This document shows positions 6,903 through 12,546 of a stretch of DNA of 12,546 nt, piece by piece. Numbering within the stretch: position 1 is the stretch's first letter; every line of letters begins with the position of its first letter. The stretch is from JACNFS01 sp964582065 (GTDB taxonomy: Bacteria; Chloroflexota; Dehalococcoidia; GIF9; UBA5629), in contig CAZOQG010000054.1 in the NCBI GenBank assembly GCA_964582065.1, forward strand, positions 1-12,546, in the 5' to 3' direction. Position numbers and translations under genes: made by a program. The notes beneath the pieces were generated by a model. The model saw nothing but the letters and a program-made list of their open reading frames with translations. It was not told the origin of the DNA and did no database searches.

Positions 6903-7936
6903 TCTGTGAGCTCCTTGACGTTCTGTATCTGTTTCGCTTTGAGGGGTAGTGCCTGAGTGAAATTCCGGCTAAGGGTATCAAATATATCTGAGCTGTAGCG
7001 CTCGATTTCGCCTTTGTCGCAAAGCTGGGCTATCTCGGGGTCGATCGGTATCTGCGCTAGGAGAGATGCCCCAGCTAGTTCTGCCATTTCTTCGCCCTTA
7101 CTCTTGCCAAAAAGCTCCAGCTTTTTCCCGCTATCAGGCAGAACGAAGTAGCTCATGTTCTCCACCACTCCTATAACAGGGACATTCATTTGCCCGACCA
7201 TTTTAACTGCTTTCCTTACCACCATTGCTGCCAGCTCCTGAGGGCTGAGCACTATGACTGCCCCAGAAACTGGTAGAGACTGCATCACGGTCAATGGAGC
7301 ATCAGCCGTACCCGGCGGCAAGTCGACTATGAGACAGTCGAGCTTGCCCCAAAGCACATCTTCCCAGAACTGCTGGATGGCTTTGCCAATGAGAGGGCCA
7401 CGCCAGATAACTGCATCATCTTCATGCTCCAGCACAAGATTGATAGACATGATACTGATGCCCATTTTAGATAGAACTGGTATGATGCCGGTATCACTAC
7501 CACTGGGACGAACCCTGGTTAAACCGAACATCTTGGGGATACTGGGACCGGTGATGTCTGCATCCAGAATTCCTACCTCTTTCCCTTGGCGGGCAAGCGC
7601 AATGGCAAGAAGCGCAGCCACAAGAGATTTGCCTACCCCGCCTTTGCCACTCATTGCAGTAACCACATAGCCTATATCATTGACTTCTTTCGGCTTGGCT
7701 TCCACGAAAGCAACATTTGCCTTATCTATCCGTGGTAGCTTCTCAGTGACATCACTAATCTTGGACTTTAGCCAGTCCTGGGCTTCCGGAGTCAAAGCTG
7801 CGGAGGCAAGAGTAATATTGACTGTTTGGTCAGAGATGGTAATTTCACGAACTAGATTCAGCTTCACCAGGCTGCGCATAGAACCCGGAACTAGTACCTC
7901 TTCCAGGCTTTCTCTTACCTGTTCTTCAGTTGCCAT
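6899..7936 (-). CDS. mrp: Mrp/NBP35-family ATPase with MIP18 domain, CxxC missing
   Basis: A 345-residue P-loop ATPase of the family that carries Fe-S clusters to target proteins. Residues 1-80 are an N-terminal MIP18/DUF59 domain. The ATPase domain has the deviant Walker A SGKGGVGKS at 96-104, DADITGPSIP at 125-134 and VDLPPGT at 204-210. Family members usually have a CxxC in VENMSYFVCPxCG that binds a bridging 4Fe-4S cluster in the dimer. Here that segment reads VENMSYFVLPDSG, so both cysteines are gone (L266, S269). The only other cysteines I find are C201 and C306, so classical cluster bridging looks impossible. The ATG at 7936 has an AGGAG about 10 bases upstream, and the gene follows the NifX-like gene by 28 bases. 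ATP binding is secure; the cluster-carrier role is uncertain. Confidence 0.93.
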   Translation of the reverse strand: MATEEQVRESLEEVLVPGSMRSLVKLNLVREITISDQTVNITLASAALTPEAQDWLKSKISDVTEKLPRIDKANVAFVEAKPKEVNDIGYVVTAMSGKGGVGKSLVAALLAIALARQGKEVGILDADITGPSIPKMFGLTRVRPSGSDTGIIPVLSKMGISIMSINLVLEHEDDAVIWRGPLIGKAIQQFWEDVLWGKLDCLIVDLPPGTADAPLTVMQSLPVSGAVIVLSPQELAAMVVRKAVKMVGQMNVPVIGVVENMSYFVLPDSGKKLELFGKSKGEEMAELAGASLLAQIPIDPEIAQLCDKGEIERYSSDIFDTLSRNFTQALPLKAKQIQNVKELTE

Positions 7937-7964
7937 AGGTCTTCGTCTCCTAACATCGTTTGTC

Positions 7965-8303
7965 CTAGTGGTCGCATATGTTATTGCCTGTAACCAATCT
8001 GTCGTCTATGTGGTCTAGAACTGCCTTTTGGGGGTCACCTTCTGGAGCGCCGATAATAACCAGGATGTGATTCTCTGCAAACAAGCTTTGCGCCCTGGAG
8101 CCCATGCCACCGGCTATGATGACAGAGGCTCCCTCTTCTGCAAGCCACACTGGAAGCAGCCCAGGTTCATGTCCCGGGGAATGGAGGAGTTCTTTTCTCA
8201 CAATCTCTTTCTTGGCCTCATCAACATCGAACATGGCGAACTGCTCACAATGGCCGAAGTGTGCAGCTATCCTGCCATCGGTTACCGGAACTGCATATCT
8301 CAT
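7965..8303 (-). CDS. NifX/NafY-like (dinitrogenase Fe-Mo cofactor domain) protein
   Basis: A compact 112-residue protein consisting only of the dinitrogenase iron-molybdenum cofactor domain. Members of this family bind or pass on metal cofactors; stand-alone versions are common in anaerobes with no nitrogenase. Features are the MRYAVPVTDGRIAAHFGHCE start, a HEPG segment at 45-48 and GGMGSRAQSLF at 65-75. C19 and nearby histidines (H15, H18) are candidate metal ligands. The ATG at 8303 has a strong AAGGAGG at 8310-8316, six bases away. No nif structural genes are visible, so nitrogen fixation should not be inferred. Its place directly before mrp and the scaffold gene is a combination seen in other anaerobes and suggests work in metallocofactor handling. 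Confidence 0.9.
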   Translation of the reverse strand: MRYAVPVTDGRIAAHFGHCEQFAMFDVDEAKKEIVRKELLHSPGHEPGLLPVWLAEEGASVIIAGGMGSRAQSLFAENHILVIIGAPEGDPQKAVLDHIDDRLVTGNNICDH

Positions 8304-8325
8304 TTGTGTCCTCCTTGGTTTAGTT

Positions 8326-8586
8326 TTACCATAGGTTTCGGCTATCTTTAATCTCTACGGCAGGTACCTGCTGTAGAGCACGGGGTGCTTCGCAACGTTC
8401 CGTCCTGGCACAACACGCAGTGCCTGGCGCGCTAATTTGCGTTCTGACCAAGCAGGAAGCAGAGACAAGCTTTTCCAGATTCGCGCTGCCGCAGGCAGGA
8501 CATCTAGGCGCATCTTTGCAGAGGTTGCGAATCAACATCTCTGATACCATCCCGCACTGGGTATATTTGTAGTCATAAGTTAGCAT
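8326..8586 (-). CDS. FmdB-type zinc-ribbon protein, copy 1 (first ribbon Cys lost)
   Basis: An 86-residue protein of the FmdB/CxxC zinc-ribbon family. I set the start at the ATG at 8586, because from there MLTYDYKYTQCG aligns residue for residue with MPIYDYRCNECG of the second copy; a GTG two codons upstream is also possible. The ribbon should have four cysteines, but residue 8 is Tyr (TAT, one base from TGT). C11, C29 and C32 remain (RCPACGS), and C23 is an extra nearby cysteine that could substitute. The tail APGTACCARTERCEAP carries three more cysteines and is nearly the same as in copy 2, so the two are paralogs. The last 16 residues are unique. FmdB was named from amidase/formamidase regulation, and a function in regulation is not established. 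It lies 22 bases upstream of the NifX-like gene. Confidence 0.8.
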   Translation of the reverse strand: MLTYDYKYTQCGMVSEMLIRNLCKDAPRCPACGSANLEKLVSASCLVRTQISAPGTACCARTERCEAPRALQQVPAVEIKDSRNLW

Positions 8587-8610
8587 CGCCACTGTCGTTC
8601 TAGGTTTTGC

Positions 8611-8901
8611 CTAATCTGCCTTTATCTCGTACTTGGGGTTGCCTTCCTCCAAACGTATTGTGAGCTTGACTTCTTTTCCGTCGGCGAGATATTTCTCAGA
8701 CTCATCGCGGAGTTTTGCCAACTCTGGCGATTTCAGGAGGGATACAAGGGCCTCAAATCTCTCCTCAAGCTCCCTTTTTCCCTCTTCCCCCTTTAGCAGT
8801 TGCCTGAGGCAGTCTCCGTATTCCTGCTCAGCCAAGCATTTCAGGCATTTCCCAGGTATCTCCACAGTCGAATATCCTGGCTTAAGCTCTATTTTGTCCA
8901 T
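8611..8901 (-). CDS. Unrecognised small protein with three cysteines
   Basis: A 96-residue protein I cannot assign to a family. The start is the ATG at 8901, with AGGAG at 8910-8914, eight bases upstream, and 16 bases after the stop of the second FmdB gene; a longer reading from 8970 would run into that gene. The N-terminal part has STVEIPGKCLKCLAEQEYGD followed by a Cys, giving C19, C22 and C31, a possible metal or redox site. The middle (about 40-72) is highly charged and predicted helical by eye. The C-terminus (about 77-94) looks like beta strands (VKLTIRLEEG). There is no signal peptide or membrane segment. Being placed between two FmdB paralogs with normal spacing argues for a real gene whose product acts with them. 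Confidence 0.75.
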   Translation of the reverse strand: MDKIELKPGYSTVEIPGKCLKCLAEQEYGDCLRQLLKGEEGKRELEERFEALVSLLKSPELAKLRDESEKYLADGKEVKLTIRLEEGNPKYEIKAD

Positions 8902-8917
8902 CTTCCTATCTCCTGTG

Positions 8918-9145
8918 TCAGATGTCACCTGTGGAACAAGATGGTGCTTCACACCGTTCGGTTCTTCCACAGCACGTCGTGCCTGGCGCTCTGGCCTCAG
9001 TTTTCACTAAGTACGAAGCGGAGACAAGCCTTTCCAGTTTCTCACTGCCGGAGTTGGGGCAAACAGCGCTCTCGCTGTCAGGGCTGCGGACCAATACCTC
9101 CGGTGTTCTGCCGCATTCGTTGCATCTGTAATCATAGATTGGCAT
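8918..9145 (-). CDS. FmdB-type zinc-ribbon protein, copy 2 (last ribbon Cys lost)
   Basis: A 75-residue FmdB/CxxC zinc-ribbon protein. MPIYDYRCNECG gives the first ribbon pair C8 and C11. The second pair reads CPNSGS, so C29 is present but the fourth cysteine is S32 (TCC, one base from TGC). The tail APGTTCCGRTERCEAPSC holds C58, C59, C65 and C70 and is shared with copy 1. The ATG at 9145 has a GGAG eight bases upstream. It is separated from the flavoprotein gene by 86 bases and from the small 96-residue protein gene by 16 bases. Zinc binding would need a different fourth ligand, perhaps from the cysteine-rich tail. Family assignment is firm; a molecular role is not known. Confidence 0.87.
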   Translation of the reverse strand: MPIYDYRCNECGRTPEVLVRSPDSESAVCPNSGSEKLERLVSASYLVKTEARAPGTTCCGRTERCEAPSCSTGDI

Positions 9146-9231
9146 TGCTCTTCTCCAGCGACTAGGTATTCGTCAAAGCATCTTCTCTCCCAAATGGCCG
9201 CTTTCTGGACACTTCTGGCCAAGACCTCTCT

Positions 9232-10560
9232 TTACATCTTTAGAAAAGCCTGTTCAGCGGCATTCACAAGCTGGTAGACTATGGGTGAAGCGGTAAGAGC
9301 CGGATGTGTGCCTACTTGCATGTTAGCTATCTGGTCGGCTGTCATTCTATTTGCTATGGCGGTAGCCATTATATTTGCTGTTTCACCGGTGGTCACACCT
9401 CCACAGGCCCCACCACCTATTAGCCTTGCTGATTCCTTCTCAAAGATTAGTTTAATCCGTAGTTCTTTGGCACCGGGCATTCCTCCGGGGTGCTTGTCCA
9501 CGGCTGCCGCTTCTCCAATAATGATGTCGAAGCCCTCCTGCCTGGCTGCCCTCTCAGTTAGCCCGGCAACTCCAATACCCATATCGCCGATAGCAGTAGC
9601 GAAAACACCCATAGTTCCCTCGTTTTTCCGCCGTGGCTCGAATAGGTTAATGGCAGCTAGCCTGGCCTCTCTTGTGGCTATAGAGGCAAGGCGTAGCCCG
9701 CTTGGCTTGCCTGTGAAAAAGGAGACCTTATCAGCACAATCTCCGGCAGCAAGAATATTAGGGTCGCTGGTTCTCATATATTCATCAACCTTTATCCCTC
9801 TCTGCGGACCGATTTCCAGCCCTGCCTTTTGGGCTATCTCGGTGTTGGGGGTTGCACCTATACCCAAGATAACCAAGTCTGCTCTTAAGCGCTGGCCATC
9901 GGAAAGGTCGATATATTCTGCCTTGCCATTACGGCCAATAGATTGTGCCGTTTTTTCAGTGAGAACCTTTGTCCCCCTCTCTTTAAGGACATCTTCAGCC
10001 CTGGTGCAGAATTCCTCATCACAGGCGAGAAGAAGACAGTGGGGCAACATCTCCACTATGGTTACATCCAATTCTCTCTTGCGGCACTCGTCGGCAAGTT
10101 CGACACCGATAAATCCACCCCCGATTACTACCACGTTCTTGGCTTCGCTCAAAGCGTTTTCCAAGCCCTGAAGATATTTGATATCCTTCTTGACGGAGAA
10201 AACATTGTCTATGTCCACCCCAAGGATTGGCGGTACTATGGGAAGGGAGCCTGTTGCCATTATTAATTTGTCATAGCCTATAGTCTTACCACCTGCCGTA
10301 GTCACTACCTGTGACTTTCGATCTAGGGATGTGACTTTATCTATCACCAGTTCGGCATTTCCTAGAATTGCGTCTGGAATTATGTTCTTGTCCGCAGCGC
10401 CGAGAGTGCCATAAATGTAGGGAATACCACAGGGAACCAGCACTTTCTCCTCTTCGCGGATAACAGTGATTTTCCCTACCTTGTGGTGTCTTTGGGCAAC
10501 AATGGCTGCCTCGACACCAGCGGCGCTGCCCCCAATAATGACTACTTTGGCGTCATTCAT
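9232..10560 (-). CDS. FAD-dependent NAD(P)H disulfide/oxidase-family oxidoreductase (CoA-disulfide reductase/NADH oxidase type)
   Basis: A 442-residue flavoprotein. The FAD-binding site is GGSAAGVEAA near residue 10, an NAD(P)-binding Rossmann motif is VVVIGGGFIGVELA at 143-156, and the second FAD motif NILAAGDCAD is at 268-277. The single redox cysteine is C44 in VPCGIPY, the position used in NADH peroxidase, NADH oxidase and CoA-disulfide reductase; there is no CxxxxC pair as in classic glutathione reductase. The family reduces oxygen, peroxide, CoA disulfide or persulfide, and the substrate cannot be told here. No C-terminal rhodanese domain follows, which differs from persulfide reductases that have one. 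A GGGACGG segment with C386 is in the C-terminal domain. The ATG at 10560 has a strong AGGAGGAG five bases upstream. It appears to head the metallocofactor operon. Confidence 0.92.
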   Translation of the reverse strand: MNDAKVVIIGGSAAGVEAAIVAQRHHKVGKITVIREEEKVLVPCGIPYIYGTLGAADKNIIPDAILGNAELVIDKVTSLDRKSQVVTTAGGKTIGYDKLIMATGSLPIVPPILGVDIDNVFSVKKDIKYLQGLENALSEAKNVVVIGGGFIGVELADECRKRELDVTIVEMLPHCLLLACDEEFCTRAEDVLKERGTKVLTEKTAQSIGRNGKAEYIDLSDGQRLRADLVILGIGATPNTEIAQKAGLEIGPQRGIKVDEYMRTSDPNILAAGDCADKVSFFTGKPSGLRLASIATREARLAAINLFEPRRKNEGTMGVFATAIGDMGIGVAGLTERAARQEGFDIIIGEAAAVDKHPGGMPGAKELRIKLIFEKESARLIGGGACGGVTTGETANIMATAIANRMTADQIANMQVGTHPALTASPIVYQLVNAAEQAFLKM

Positions 10561-10623
10561 TGTTACTCCTCCTCATTTGATTAGTCTGGCGATTTGACCT
10601 GTTCACGGGACAACCTGTCATAT

Positions 10624-10652
10624 AGTTTACTAGATTTGGTTGGCGGGTTCAA
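10624..10652 (-). promoter_or_regulatory. Candidate sigma-70-type promoter for the flavoprotein operon
   Basis: Reading the minus strand, TTGAAC (10652-10647) is followed after exactly 17 bases by TAAACT (10629-10624). Each hexamer matches four of six consensus positions. Transcription would begin near 10617, giving a leader of about 57 bases before the ATG at 10560. An ACAGGT direct repeat with a 16-base period (10613-10618 and 10597-10602) straddles and follows the predicted start, as an operator might. The spacing is good but the hexamers are moderate, so this is a hypothesis. Confidence 0.35.
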
Positions 10653-10799
10653 ATGTAGCTGAGTAGCGCCCTTTTTGTTCAGGCTTTTCTTGGCACATAA
10701 GGACTTGGGTTTGCCCGTTTAGCAAAGACCTTCGGCTAGGTTAGGAATGATAAGGAGGCATGCCCAAGAAGCGTATTATACTAAGATTGTGGACCCAAT

Positions 10800-10822
10800 C
10801 AGCGGTTACTTGGTAAGCGCTG
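10800..10822 (-). terminator. Hairpin just after hoxH, possible terminator or 3' stem
   Basis: On the minus strand, CAGCG-C-TTAC-CAA-GTAA-C-CGCTG forms a 9-bp stem with one C-C mismatch and a 3-base loop, starting 12 bases after the hoxH stop. It is not followed by a T run (the next bases are ATTGGG), so it is not a canonical intrinsic terminator. It may instead protect the transcript end or slow polymerase. Confidence 0.4.
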
Positions 10823-10833
10823 TAAAGGATAGT

Positions 10834-12273
10834 CTATCTTGATATCTCTCTGATTAGCTCACCCTTAGCGGAGAAGACTTGGGTGACAAACGACATTTGA
10901 CCCAGGGCGTGAGTTGAACAGGAAAGACAAGGGTCGTAGCAGCGAATGGCAACCTCAACTCGATTAAGTATGCCTTCGGTGACTTTGCCATTTTTTATGT
11001 AGTCTCTGGCTACCGCGTACACCGCCTGGTTCATAGCAGCATTGTTGTTGCCTGTAGCAACAATGAGGTTGACTTTAAGAATCTTGCCAGAATCATCTAC
11101 CCAATAGTGATGGAAAAGAGTTCCTCGGGGAGCTTCGACAACTCCCACCCCTTGTTCATTAAGCTTAGTAGATGTTGCCTGAATGTCCGTCGAGCAAATG
11201 TCCTTATTCTCCAAAAGCTGCTTGGCTCTTTCAGCAGCGTAGAGCGTTTCGATCAAACGAGCATAGTGATAATGTAGCGAGCCTTCTACCATTCCGTTGG
11301 TATTTCCTAAGTTCTTGAAATTCTTCAGTTCACTGTTAGCTAGGGGTGTGGATATGCCTTCACTGACATTGAGCCGACCAAGGGGTCCAACTCGGTATAC
11401 ACCGCCAGGATAACCCAGCTTCTTATAGAAGGGGAACTTGAGATAAGACCAATCCTCCACGTATTCGTTGATGATATTAAGATAGGCTGAAGGCTCAAAT
11501 TGGTCTTCCAGGACGATACCTTTCCGGTCAAGCAGCCTCAGTTTGCCATCATAGAGTTCCAGATTGTTGCTTTCGTCTACTAATCCCATATAGCCTGAGG
11601 GGAAAGTGGCAAAGCTAGTTACCAAGTCACTGTGATGGCTGGAGAATTCCTTAATTAGCTCCAGAGCGAACTGAATATCGGCAATGACCCAATCCATTTG
11701 CTTGAGGAATTCATCTCGGTCAGCGGGAGACAGTGCCGAATTCATGCCACCGGGTATGACCCCATGTGGATGAACTTTCTTGCCACCCAGTTTCTGTATG
11801 ATGGTCTGTCCAAAGCTGCGCAGCTTTATGCCTTTGACAGCGATCTCAGGCTTTTCAGCAATAAGCCCAACGACATTTCTTTTTGCTGGTTCAGCGTCCA
11901 TGCCAAAGAGTAAATCAGGGCTAGCAAGGTGGAAAAAGTGGAGACAGTGTGACTGGATAAATTGCCCCATATGCATCAACTCACGCAGCATCTTGGCTGT
12001 AGGTGGTATCTCTACGCCTAGAATGGCATCGCAAGCTTTAACTGAAGCTAGATGGTGGCTTACTGGGCAGATGCCGCAGATTCTATCAGTGATAACTGGC
12101 ATCTCCCAGAATACTCTGCCCTCGCAAAACTTCTCGAAGCCTCGAAACTGAGTAACATGAAATCTAGCATTATCCACATTGCCTGACTCATCCAGTTGAA
12201 TGGTTACCTTACCGTGTCCTTCAACTCGGCTAACCGGATTTATCTCAATCGTTCTTTTGCCTTGAGAAACCAT
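10834..12273 (-). CDS. hoxH: [NiFe]-hydrogenase large subunit, HoxH type (group 3d-like)
   Basis: The 479-residue catalytic subunit that holds the NiFe(CN)2CO centre and interconverts H2 with protons and electrons. The L1 motif RICGICPVSHH gives C66 and C69. The L2 motif DPCLSCSTH gives C449 and C452, with H455. Phrases such as INPVSRVEGHGKV, QFRGFEKF, GVGVVEAPRGTLFHHY and YDPCLSCSTHALGQM match the cytosolic NAD-linked HoxH I know rather than membrane uptake enzymes. After H455 there are 24 residues (ALGQ to ISR). In HoxH a tail of this kind is removed by a maturation protease after nickel insertion, so a HoxW-type protease is expected; none is in the window. The ATG at 12273 follows the HoxY stop by 13 bases, with AGAGGTG five bases upstream. 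The NAD-linked role is inferred, since the flavin subunits are not visible. Confidence 0.95.
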   Translation of the reverse strand: MVSQGKRTIEINPVSRVEGHGKVTIQLDESGNVDNARFHVTQFRGFEKFCEGRVFWEMPVITDRICGICPVSHHLASVKACDAILGVEIPPTAKMLRELMHMGQFIQSHCLHFFHLASPDLLFGMDAEPAKRNVVGLIAEKPEIAVKGIKLRSFGQTIIQKLGGKKVHPHGVIPGGMNSALSPADRDEFLKQMDWVIADIQFALELIKEFSSHHSDLVTSFATFPSGYMGLVDESNNLELYDGKLRLLDRKGIVLEDQFEPSAYLNIINEYVEDWSYLKFPFYKKLGYPGGVYRVGPLGRLNVSEGISTPLANSELKNFKNLGNTNGMVEGSLHYHYARLIETLYAAERAKQLLENKDICSTDIQATSTKLNEQGVGVVEAPRGTLFHHYWVDDSGKILKVNLIVATGNNNAAMNQAVYAVARDYIKNGKVTEGILNRVEVAIRCYDPCLSCSTHALGQMSFVTQVFSAKGELIREISR

Positions 12274-12286
12274 CTTTTCACCTCTT

Positions 12287-12546
12287 CTAGTCGAAACGCA
12301 TCATTTCGCTGGGCAGTACCGGAATCCTGCCAGCCAGAAGCTCAGTTAGGGCATATTTGATGGCTTCAGCTTCTGGGGGACAGCCTGGCACATAGCAGTC
12401 GACCTTAACCACCTGATTCACTGGTTTAACCTGGTCCAAGAGTGCCGGAACTCCGGGGGGACAAGGTATCTTGCCTTTATAGGTACTCTCGGTCTCGATG
12501 TAGCCGCGTTTTAGGACTTCTTCTTTGTCGAAAGTATTGCGCATGG
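12287..12546 (-). CDS. hoxY: [NiFe]-hydrogenase small subunit, HoxY type, C-terminal part only
   Basis: The last 86 or so residues of the small subunit, which carries the 4Fe-4S cluster that takes electrons from the NiFe site. The stop is at 12287-12289 and the reading frame is open to the window edge; an in-frame ATG at 12544 is internal, since HoxY proteins are about 180-210 residues and the usual N-terminal cysteines are missing here. The visible part has the family's C-terminal block VDCYVPGCPPEAEAIKYAL followed by a PSEMMRFD end, close to the known HoxY ending. The PGCPP cysteine is the expected last cluster ligand; the others lie outside. Adjacent to hoxH, with 13 bases between, it almost surely forms one complex with it. 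Confidence 0.92.
   Translation of the reverse strand, partial: MRNTFDKEEVLKRGYIETESTYKGKIPCPPGVPALLDQVKPVNQVVKVDCYVPGCPPEAEAIKYALTELLAGRIPVLPSEMMRFD

Larger units (their letters stand above)
10561..10833. other. Intergenic region between hoxH and the flavoprotein gene
   Basis: A 273-base gap. It contains a hairpin next to the hoxH stop (10800-10822) and a candidate promoter near 10624-10652, listed separately. A perfect minus-strand TATAAT at 10775-10780 lacks a good -35 (CTGATT at 17 bases). Between these are a TTCTTGG/CCAAGAA pair about 70 bases apart and a TTTGC/GCAAA stem, which might fold, but I recognise no riboswitch class. A direct repeat ACAGGT (10597-10602 and 10613-10618 on the complementary strand) lies near the predicted start site. 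No tRNA or gene is seen. Confidence 0.45.

Noticed and set aside
7965..8303. Evidence for nitrogen fixation from the NifX-like and NifU-like genes
   Set aside because: Stand-alone proteins of both families are common in non-fixing anaerobes and no nitrogenase structural gene is present.
9281..10171. Long plus-strand reading frame (about 296 codons)
   Set aside because: It lies wholly antisense to the flavoprotein gene, whose FAD and NAD motifs are clear, and its translation has no recognisable motif.
10760..10816. Plus-strand mini-gene (18 residues, MPKKRI start) after an AAGGAGG
   Set aside because: The ribosome site is one base from the ATG, too close to work, and the peptide shows no family features.
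1..12546. CRISPR arrays, tRNA or rRNA genes, transposases
   Set aside because: No regularly spaced repeats, no cloverleaf-like or rRNA-like sequence and no transposase motifs were seen by eye in genes or gaps.

Overview
The window looks like a stretch of chromosome from an anaerobic bacterium. Every gene I can support lies on the minus strand, so transcription runs from base 12546 toward base 1. The content is a [NiFe] hydrogenase, [4Fe-4S] ferredoxin-type proteins, oxygen-sensitive radical-SAM chemistry, Fe-S cluster assembly genes, molybdenum cofactor maturation and CaiB-type acyl-CoA chemistry. Dehalococcoidia or another Chloroflexota lineage, or a Desulfobacterota-like anaerobe, would fit. 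That placement is inference from gene content only; nothing in the window fixes the taxonomy.

Layout in transcription order. (1) 12546-10834: the 3' end of a hydrogenase small subunit (HoxY type) followed by a complete large subunit (HoxH type, group 3d-like). (2) 10833-10561: a 273-base gap holding a hairpin just after hoxH and a plausible promoter for the next gene. (3) 10560-3766: a long, tightly packed run, probably one or two operons. It encodes an FAD/NAD(P)H disulfide-reductase-family flavoprotein, two FmdB-type zinc-ribbon paralogs either side of an unrecognised 96-residue protein, a NifX/NafY-like cofactor-binding protein, an Mrp/NBP35 ATPase, an IscU/NifU-type scaffold, a SAM methyltransferase, MobB, a VOC protein resembling methylmalonyl-CoA epimerase, and a COG0731-type radical SAM enzyme. 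Stop/start overlaps (GTGA, ATGA, 13 bases) couple the middle genes. (4) 3765-3611: a 155-base gap with a decayed inverted-repeat element. (5) 3610-2117: a small two-cluster ferredoxin, a DUF123/GIY-YIG-type protein, and a NuoG/HoxU-like iron-sulfur subunit. (6) 2116-1882: a gap with no recognised gene. (7) 1881-1: a tandem-domain CaiB/BaiF CoA-transferase that stays open to the window edge, with 627 codons visible and no frameshift.

How the parts may work together. HoxYH would form the hydrogen-activating module of a soluble NAD(P)-linked hydrogenase. The HoxU-like protein and the small ferredoxin are candidate electron carriers, although the flavin subunit (HoxF) that would link them to NAD is not visible. 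The central run reads as a metallocofactor supply and maturation block (scaffold, ATPase carrier, cofactor-binding protein, zinc ribbons, MobB) headed by a thiol/disulfide-active flavoprotein. The most unusual points are cysteine losses in three metal-site proteins: each FmdB paralog lacks a different one of the four ribbon cysteines, and Mrp lacks its CxxC.
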